NCBI GenBank assembly: GCA_028752905.1
Contig: JAQNBH010000017.1
Coordinates: forward strand, 37,369,929 to 37,433,928
From: Cladorhizidae sp. MBARI D1340-BT2
Taxonomy: Eukaryota > Porifera > Demospongiae > Poecilosclerida > Cladorhizidae
Direction: 5' to 3'
DNA length: 64,000 nucleotides
The position numbers and the translations under genes were made by a program. Positions 58,701-64,000 of this stretch are shown one piece after another; within the stretch, counting starts at the first letter, position 1; every line of letters starts with the position of its first letter. The notes under the pieces are model-generated. The model was not told the origin of the DNA. It ran no database searches and saw only the letters and a program-made list of their open reading frames with translations.

Positions 58701-61700
58701 GTCTTTTGCCCCGGAAAAATCTTGCCGGAAGCCATGAAAAAAAACAGCTAAGAGTTTTAAAAAACCTAAAGATAGAGTTAGTGTTTTAGCTACAGCTAAT
58801 GCATCAGGAAATTTTAGGCAACCCCTTCTTTTAATTGGTACAGCAAAGAATCCAAGAGCTTTAAAGAATATAAATAAAAGTGCTTTGCCTGTTATCTATG
58901 CTAGCCAAAAGAAGGCATGGATGGATTCTATGATTTTTAAATCCTGGTTTTTTAATCATTTTGTTCCCAGTGTTTCTAGGTATCTAAGGGATCAAGGCTT
59001 GGCTAGAAAAGCAGTTTTAGTTTTAGACAACGCTTCTAGCCATCCTAAGTCCAGCATTTTGCAGACCCCTGATGGTGCCATTACATGTTTTTTTCTTCCG
59101 CCCAACACTACAAGCCTTATTCAGCCTATGGATCAAGGTGTGTTAGAAAACCTCAAGAGACGATACAAGCGTGCTCTCCTACAAAAGTTGCTGCTATCTC
59201 TTGAAGAGGGTACACCACAGCAATTTGTCAAAGATTTAAATATAAAGAAATGCATTTACATGTGTGCAGAGGCTTGGGATGATATTAGGGCTGAGTCACT
59301 TTCACATGCTTGGAATAAGCTTCTTGGTGCTAGCAGCAGTAATTGCAGTACATCTACCAACCCAGCTGGCACTGACAATTCAGGGGCTTCAGCAGGCACT
59401 GATAATCCTGGAGCTTCAGCAGGCACTGACAATTCAAGGGCTCCCGATGACGCTGACGATGCATGTGCTATTTTTGAAATAGGCACTGAATTATCAGTGT
59501 CATCTAGTGAAGTTCAGGAATGGCTAGATAGTGACAAGAATTTGGGTGAAGAACGTACAGATGAAGAAATTGTTCATCTTGCTTCAGAATCCAACCAGAA
59601 TGAGTCTTCCGATGATGAATCTGAAGAACAAGGACCCAGTCACAAAGAAGCCGCAGATGCCTTTGATGTGTGCATCCGTTACCTTGAGCAACAGCCAAAC
59701 ACTAGCAGTGTCCAGTTAATGTTACTGAACAAGCTACGATCCTCTGCTGTGTTAGCATGTTTAAACGCCAAGAAGCAAACTTGCATAACCGATTATTTCA
59801 ACCCCCACCATTAAACATGTACTCTCAATAATGATTGCATGTGTAAATTGTAGCAGTTGTTATTTACATTGGACATAGCAATGACCAAATGGTCTGTAAG
59901 GGTAATATATACCATACTTGACAGGAAACCATCAAGCCACTGAACAGCATCTGGTGCCTATAGGCGGGAAAACAGTGTATTCAACACAATACGAAATTAT
60001 GTCATCATTACTTTCAGTATAACGAACATTTCACTATAATGAACACCTTCTGGTCCCAAAGTGTTCGTTATACTGAGGTTCTACTGTACCACCAATGTTA
60101 TGAAAGGAGTGAGGTCAGGTGTGCAGAAGCTGATTAAGGATGAGATCCCAACTTTGTATGATGTTGGTTGCATCTGCCATTTGGCTGATTTAACAGTCAA
60201 AGCTGGTTTGAAGGTACTCCCAGTGAACATTGACCAGCTGTTCATCGACATATTCTACTACTTCTATAGCAGCAAGAGAGCAGCAATTTGTGTCTATGGT
60301 GTTCACTTTTCACCACTGAGCCAGGGATGATTTTGAAGCATTGCCCCACACGATGGCTCAGCTTGCTGAAGTGTGTGAATCGTTAACTCAGCAGTATGAT
60401 GGTTTGAAGTCATTCTTCTTGTCTTGTGAGGAAGCTGAACAGCTAACGTCTGTAGCATTCTTTCAAGGCATGAGAATCCTCTGATGAAACCTCTGTTGTT
60501 CTTTTATCTTGCCCTCAATGGATCAATTCAACCGCCTCTTCCAGAAATCGACAGAGAATATGTATGATGAGATGAATAGGTCGCGTATAAACTTAATGGC
60601 GAAAGGCGCACGCTAATTAGGGGGCGTGGTCGAAAATTCGCGCCGTATATAAAATTAATGTCCCGGAATTAAGTTATGGAAAGTTGGCAAGTATGACATC
60701 ATCCAGTGGGAACTTTCAAGAATTTACTAGGCAGAACGGAATTTGCCATGTCACCACTGCTCCATACCACCGGGCCACAAATGGACTGACTGAGAGTGCT
60801 ATTTCGGTGTTAAAGGATGGTTTAAGAAAACAGCTGGTGTAGAGATGGACGTCAAGCTGGCACGGCTACTTCTCAGCTATTGGACTACTCCACATACAAC
60901 TACTGGAATATCTCCAGAATTATTATTGATGGGAAGGCGAATAAGGATACACCTTGACATGTTGCACCCAGACTTGTCGAACAGGATAAACCAGAAACAA
61001 AATCAGCAGAAATTAGACCATGACAAACTTGCCACACCCAGGGCCTTAGAGAGGGACAATCCAGTCTTCGTACGTGATCTTCCAATAGACCCAAAGTGGT
61101 TGCCTGAAGATTGCTGGATGTTTAGGTCATCAAACATTTGAAGTAGCCCTGCTCAGTGGTTTGGCATGCACATTGACCATTCGTATTCGCACAAATGAAG
61201 TAACTCAAGGTGTACTTGATGACTGGCTTCCAGATTATCCCTCAGTGATTACTTCACCAGGTGGAACGTCTGCCCCTGGCATCCCTACTTCACCTCCATC
61301 GGAAATTCATAACAGAAGCATTCTAAGGCGGTCCACTCACAATCGTCAGCCTCCACAACATTATTCCCCTTGCTCCAATTAAGAGTGGAAGGATGTAGTA
61401 ACTTGGAACTCTGTATTAACAACTGTCATTTGTGTTTACTCGTATTTAGTTGTTAGGAGTAATTGACACTAGTTGTGTGGTTTGTGTGTGATTATCTTAT
61501 ATGATATTGTGTGGCAGTGTCCAGGGGCCAGAGGTCAGTCTGGTTTAAGAGCCAACTGTTGGATTGTAAAAAGAAGACTTCTTGACTTTGTATCAAAAGA
61601 GAGTTGTGTAACACAGTTAACTCAAAGTGGCTGAATTGTGAACAGGTTACTTCACTGCATGTAGAGATTGTGGGAGTTGTAATGTTATTATGTCAACTGA

Positions 61701-63060
61701 GAATTCATTGAGAGATTATTACTGTTTGAATCTCATTATAGCTCTTCCTGTAGCATAATAGACACCCAAGTGATAGCTCCTTTCACCACCTGATTTTACA
61801 GTATTTGGTTCGATGTGTAATTATTACCAGATATCGGAGTTTGAGATATCCAACAAAGATCTGAACTAGAAAATTTTAAGCTTCAGATTTGTCACACATC
61901 CACCATGAAAAACACAAACAAGATGGCGCTATCATAATCTGAACAACATACTTGAATTTACTTTGTTCATTTCTTTGCAGAAGGAACACAACACTTACTA
62001 ATCCAGCAGATGATAAAATAGAAGTTGATGTTGCAGGTATATTATGTTTGAAAACCGATTTTATATATAGCTTTCACTGTATTTTCACCAATAATAAGTG
62101 GTATGATTATCCAGGATTTTTTTCATTTATATATATATATAGAAACATCTTTTTTGACACGACAAGAATCTCTCTTACAAAACCTTCCAAAATCACTAAT
62201 CATCCATCCAAGCAAAATTCAAGTTTCTACTGTTATAGGACAAGGTAACGTCATAAAATAAATGTGTGCTATATGATAAATGCCAGTTAGTGTACCCTTT
62301 TAAGTTCATGCTCATTTTTCTGTTTTAGCCAAGCTATATATAATGCCTGTTTCTCTTCTTCTTAATAGTCATTAATACTGGCACTAGATAGACTTGTGGT
62401 ATGCAATCATTTCATCATCTGCCATTAGCTCCCCCAGCACATAATGCTTGTATGTGTACCAATAGCAAAACTGATACTGTATGTGCAGGGGCATTTAATG
62501 TTTGGCATGTATTGTTAGGCCCTTTAATTCTTGTCTCTATGCAATATTCACATATTCAACTAAACCACAATTTGTGTTCTGCAGTTTAGTCAGTCAATCC
62601 AATGATGATGCTATGAAATATTGTTTTTTTAAGGTCAATTTGGTGTTGTCTATAAGGGTTACTTGAAGCCTAACGTGATGGATACTGTTGCTATCAAAAC
62701 ACTGAAAGGTAAGATACTTATGGCCATACTGTATGGAAAACATGATTCAAAGGTGAAAGCTTTGAAGCTCGGTTCAATCTACAGTTATTGTTAATAGCAT
62801 TATGTTTGTACATGATCCATGTAGGTATTTTTGCAACTGCTAGTGATATTGAGAGTGTATTTAAGGAGATTGAAAAGATGCAACATTTCAAACATCTTAA
62901 TGTGATGTCACTGATCGGAGTATGCATGGCTCCTTCAGAACAAGTTGGCAGTACAGGTGGACCATGCATTGTTATGCCATTCATGGCAAATGGAAATCTT
63001 TTAGAGCAACTGCGAAAGGAATCCGATGAATTGAATGTGACCAGTGAGGATGATAAAAAT
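43610..63060 (+). CDS. Receptor tyrosine kinase-like gene (N-terminal to kinase N-lobe, partial)
   Basis: Exons chained by GT-AG sites and phase: 43610-43724, 44070-44333, 44711-45064, 45272-45307, 45848-45952, 49703-49832, 61981-62036, 62143-62244, 62634-62708, 62825-63060. The ATG at 43610 opens a signal peptide (MELLLFQLSFLLSLS). Exons 2-3 encode an ectodomain of about 200 residues with several Cys that I do not recognise. Exons 4-5 form a Ser/Thr/Pro stalk. Exon 6 is the TM helix (TAIITVVAPLLGIGLCLYC) with a basic stop-transfer. Exon 8 ends with the glycine loop GQGQFGVVYKG, completed by exon 9, which has VAIK (ATP-binding Lys). Exon 10 has helix C (FKEIEKM, the salt-bridge Glu), LIGVCM and the hinge VMPFMANGNLLEQL, ending phase 0. 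The catalytic loop, DFG and C-lobe would lie beyond 64 kb. Intron 6 (12.1 kb) is packed with transposons. Confidence 0.85.
44070..45064 (+). other. RTK exons 2-3: novel ectodomain shared with both paralogs
   Basis: Two exons (44070-44333 and 44711-45064), joined phase 1. Cysteines fall in GGCICTV, APCESSP, DLCK, YVCER, AGCSLG and STCAPP. The predominantly beta-type, Cys-containing composition could be a lectin-like or Ig-like fold, but no family is recognised. Homologous sequences lie at 16960-15972 (minus) and 18391-18570 (+). Confidence 0.6.
45470..45830 (+). repeat. Degenerate ~20-bp tandem repeat in RTK intron 4
   Basis: Same CCTCTTATTAAG-type units as at 18840-19260, at the homologous intron position. 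Confidence 0.7.
45953..48149. other. RTK intron 5, proximal part
   Basis: No additional exon can be supported. Frames at 46052-46345 and 47503-47721 have no recognisable features. Confidence 0.4.
48150..48890 (+). pseudogene. pogo-like DDE_1 transposase remnant in RTK intron 5
   Basis: Fragments of a jerky/pogo-type transposase: DQIAIHFVPVSGWTMNKQG (about 48447-48500, with the first catalytic Asp region), then SGFDDKNVITVLLAVALS. Next, in a shifted frame, comes a GKTERWCQFPPKWDVWHSEN-like block (about 48598-48660), and near 48760 VPANCTDKLQCLDLSVNKPF, which corresponds to the third catalytic Asp region. Stops and frameshifts are common. It is different from the Tigger at 57976. Confidence 0.65.
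49703..49832 (+). other. RTK exon 6: transmembrane helix
   Basis: Acceptor TATTTATCACAG, donor GTAAAG, phase 1 in and phase 2 out. A hydrophobic span of about 24 residues is followed by RIYKQKARR. Its 3' part is the source of the tandem copies downstream. Confidence 0.85.
49938..49961 (+). other. Candidate 24-nt microexon 1 (juxtamembrane)
   Basis: Flanked by TTGTATCAG and GTAAAG. In frame after the TM exon it would add RIYKQKAR, identical to the constitutive stop-transfer. Confidence 0.4.
50057..50080 (+). other. Candidate 24-nt microexon 2 (juxtamembrane)
   Basis: Flanked by TTGTATCAG and GTAAAG. It would add RFYKRKTC in frame. Confidence 0.4.
50167..50190 (+). other. Candidate 24-nt microexon 3 (juxtamembrane)
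   Basis: Flanked by TTGTATCAG and a weaker donor GTATAA. It would add RFNKQKAC in frame. Confidence 0.35.
51010..51690 (+). pseudogene. piggyBac-type transposase C-terminal remnant in RTK intron 6
   Basis: Two blocks in broken frames. About 51070-51190 reads FFHFEITNPLFLN then KEFRIILANELVADYCS, like the end of the piggyBac (DDE_Tnp_1_7) domain. At 51580-51690 a zinc-ribbon-like tail reads RFCPECNTRLC then CFLLWHKCH, like the C-terminal Cys-rich domain of piggyBac proteins. No terminal repeats were identified. Confidence 0.5.
51691..53478. other. RTK intron 6, no recognisable gene
   Basis: AT-rich sequence without supportable coding content, up to the gypsy LTR. Confidence 0.5.
53479..53730 (+). 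repeat. 5' LTR of gypsy J
   Basis: 252 bp; noticeably diverged from the 3' LTR by substitutions and small indels, so this is an older insertion than element E. Confidence 0.88.
53751..56798 (+). pseudogene. gag-pol of gypsy J (5' part)
   Basis: Gag starts at the ATG at 53751 but shifts frame repeatedly. A zinc-knuckle pair (CDHCGGPYAPGDC and CHSCKRK) is in 54118-54384, followed by a decayed protease. RT is in 54882-55450: VIKKDGSIRICGDYKV, then in another frame YTRLPFGVSSAPAIF and the catalytic YIDDILIAG. RNase H follows: FLGLINYYGKFLPQL, then VVACDASPYGMGVVVSHR and APTERNYAQLDKE (55790-55940). Integrase begins near 56300, reaches HGMPELIVSDNATS and breaks off at the nested hAT. Confidence 0.85.
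57976..60086 (+). mobile_element. Tigger/pogo DNA transposon nested in hAT-3
   Basis: 2.11 kb with perfect terminal inverted repeats of at least 20 bp (CAGTAGAACCTCAGTATAAC) and a TA target duplication (57974-57975 and 60087-60088), diagnostic of Tc1/mariner-pogo insertion. Excising the element and one TA restores the hAT-3 frame. Confidence 0.95.
58145..59814 (+). pseudogene. Tigger transposase (CENP-B-like HTH plus DDE)
   Basis: N-terminal HTH (58145-58549): LKQKEKVVEMRGKGYSFA and FGIGKSTVFDIVKQK, the CENP-B/Tigger DNA-binding fold, then a second HTH with FTQERAKGSPISGP. After a one-base frameshift near 58525 and more damage, the DDE domain continues: VFNCDETGLYW (first Asp, about 58675), AVLVLDNASSHPKS (second Asp) and LIQPMDQGVLENLKRR (third Asp) within 58885-59814. 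An acidic, Ser-rich tail contains repeats of AGTDNSGAS type and the frame ends ITDYFNPHH. Family catalysis is TA-targeted cut-and-paste; this copy has stops in the middle. Confidence 0.9.
60702..61393 (+). pseudogene. Integrase 3' part of gypsy J
   Basis: Frame resumes after the hAT as FQEFTRQNGICHVTTAPYH then ATNGLTESAI (third catalytic Glu in the expected place). An in-frame stop follows near 60838. Later pieces (60845-61141, 61161-61382) hold the integrase C-terminal region, ending in a Pro/Ser-rich tail with ILRRSTHNRQPPQHY before the polypurine tract. Confidence 0.8.
61394..61654 (+). repeat. 3' LTR of gypsy J
   Basis: 261 bp, TGTAGTAACTTGG to GGTTACTTCA. Confidence 0.88.
61655..61730 (+). 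repeat. Dispersed repeat fragment
   Basis: GTAATGTTATTATGTCAAC and GAATTCATTGAGAG match the ends seen at 17725-17755 and 63440-63395 (rc). Confidence 0.5.
61981..62244 (+). other. RTK exons 7-8: juxtamembrane to glycine loop
   Basis: Exon 7 (61981-62036) accepts phase 2 from the TM exon across the 12.1-kb intron and reads RNTTLTNPADDKIEVDVA. Exon 8 (62143-62244) reads TSFLTRQESLLQNLPKSLII then KIQVSTVIGQG. Without exon 8 the GxGxFG loop would be incomplete, which supports it. Confidence 0.75.
62634..63060 (+). other. RTK exons 9-10: kinase N-lobe
   Basis: Exon 9 (62634-62708) has QFGVVYKGYL and TVAIKTLK. Exon 10 (62825-63060) has helix C, the strand 4-5 region with an insertion of about 8 residues (APSEQVGSTGGP), and the hinge. 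The donor GTAAGA is at 63061. No further exon can be recognised before the window ends. Confidence 0.85.
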
Positions 63061-63384
63061 GTAAGAATATGTAGACTCATATGATTTTCTTCTATATTGG
63101 GTTAAGTTGAATTAACAGTTAAATATATGATGGTGGTTGGGTGGTTGGGAGAAATGAGAGATTATAAAAAATATTATTTAAAAAAACTAAGGATTCATTT
63201 TGTCAAAAACATGGAAAGTGTACATGATTTCAATTTCAAATGGTAAAGGGTCATCTAACTGCTTATATATGACCTACACTCTCTTTTTTGACTATTCCAT
63301 ATTTTTGTTGTTGTTTTTTGTTCTTGTATTTTTTTTCCTTGTGTTTAACCCCATTAATTATGAAAAATTCTTGTTTGTTACATA

Positions 63385-64000
<616 letters not shown>

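Larger units (their letters stand above)
57125..60560 (+). pseudogene. hAT-3 transposase with intron, interrupted by Tigger
   Basis: Exon 1 57125-57200 (MVAKRECHFDNKWIKEFQG) splices in phase to 57370. Then come a zinc-finger-like CTLC with a His pair (YHLKSKKHKD) and FLSSDHATKFFSKIFPDS. The catalytic strand is FSLIIDESHDKRDKSCIILL (about residue 140 of the main frame), then FDNAVSFMSD. The Tigger interrupts between Asp and Thr codons. The frame resumes at 60089 (NVMKGVRSGVQKLIKDEIP, GCICHLADL). A frameshift near 60310 leads to LKHCPTRWLSLLKCVN, the Arg-Trp motif common in hAT proteins. The C-terminal dimerisation domain is deleted. Confidence 0.75.
56799..60695 (+). mobile_element. hAT-like DNA transposon (hAT-3) inside gypsy J integrase
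   Basis: Begins CAGAGTTGCCAACC and ends GGTTGGCAA-type sequence (AAGTTGGCAAGTATG), imperfect inverted repeats. Flanked by ACATCA at 56793-56798 and 60696-60701, and the gypsy integrase frame resumes directly after it. Subterminal GTCCCGGAAT repeats (56813-56890) recur at 60661. It contains a two-exon transposase interrupted by a Tigger. A 6-bp duplication is short for hAT (8 bp), so the superfamily is not fully certain. Confidence 0.8.
53479..61654 (+). mobile_element. Ty3/gypsy element J in RTK intron 6 (carries nested hAT and Tigger)
   Basis: LTRs 53479-53730 (252 bp) and 61394-61654 (261 bp) begin TGTAGTAACTT and end GTTACTTCA, so the ends are themselves inverted. AGTGGCGACGAGG, a typical gypsy primer-binding-site neighbourhood, follows the 5' LTR. 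A purine tract AAGAGTGGAAGGA precedes the 3' LTR. Order is gag, protease, RT, RNase H, integrase. Same orientation as the host gene. No clear target-site duplication (GTGTG versus CTGCA). Confidence 0.9.

Overview
This window is eukaryotic genomic DNA from an animal, most likely an early-branching metazoan such as a demosponge. The evidence is AT-rich sequence, spliced genes with GT-AG introns, a receptor tyrosine kinase (RTK) with an unfamiliar ectodomain, and dense Ty3/gypsy, hAT, pogo/Tigger and piggyBac remnants. The sponge assignment is inference from the character of the receptors and repeats. Nothing looks prokaryotic.

Host genes. (1) A + strand RTK-like gene runs from 43610 to 63060 and probably past the window edge. 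Ten exons can be chained with perfectly consistent splice phases: signal peptide, novel ectodomain, Ser/Thr/Pro stalk, transmembrane helix, juxtamembrane segment, and kinase N-lobe with glycine loop, VAIK lysine and helix C. (2) Between 9.9 and 21.1 kb lie two head-to-head inverted paralogs that share the RTK ectodomain and stalk exons. In place of the kinase they carry a different transmembrane exon and a short tyrosine-packed tail with an ITAM-like motif. The left copy (minus strand) is a pseudogene. The right copy (+) keeps open, phase-matched 3' exons but has lost its first exons. (3) The left copy is split at 11858-15602 by a 3.7 kb transposon-like unit that carries its own multi-exon gene (AT-hook, SAMD3-like by recollection).

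Mobile elements. Most of the rest is nested transposons that can be ordered in time. Nest 1, inside RTK intron 6: gypsy (53479-61654) contains a hAT-like element (56799-60695), which contains a Tigger element (57976-60086). Nest 2: a non-coding repeat here called X (minus strand, 22.5-35.0 kb) contains an LTR element at 22930-25783 and a gypsy at 26404-34411, and the latter contains another LTR element at 28944-33202. Nest 3: X copy A (2.24-7.42 kb) contains a hAT at 3464-6723. Nest 4: a gypsy LTR contains a hAT (36961-40097), which contains a small gypsy deletion derivative (38627-39751). In five cases the interrupted sequence can be matched across the insertion by target-site duplications, resumed reading frames or an uninterrupted second copy.

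Layout: 0-1.5 kb gypsy 3' end; 2.2-7.4 X copy A with hAT; 7.6-8.8 decayed gag-like remnant; 9.9-17.0 left receptor pseudogene with the gene-bearing unit; 17.3-18.4 gypsy RNase H remnant and MITE-like inverted repeat; 18.4-21.1 right receptor; 21.4-22.0 DDE transposase remnant; 22.5-35.0 X copy B and its nested LTR elements; 35.1-41.6 gypsy/hAT/gypsy nest and minisatellite; 43.6-63.1 RTK gene with TE-filled introns; 63.4-64.0 repeat with hammerhead-like motif and microsatellite. Two of the LTR elements show integrase upstream of RNase H, the rare Gmr1-like order, and both have lost reverse transcriptase.
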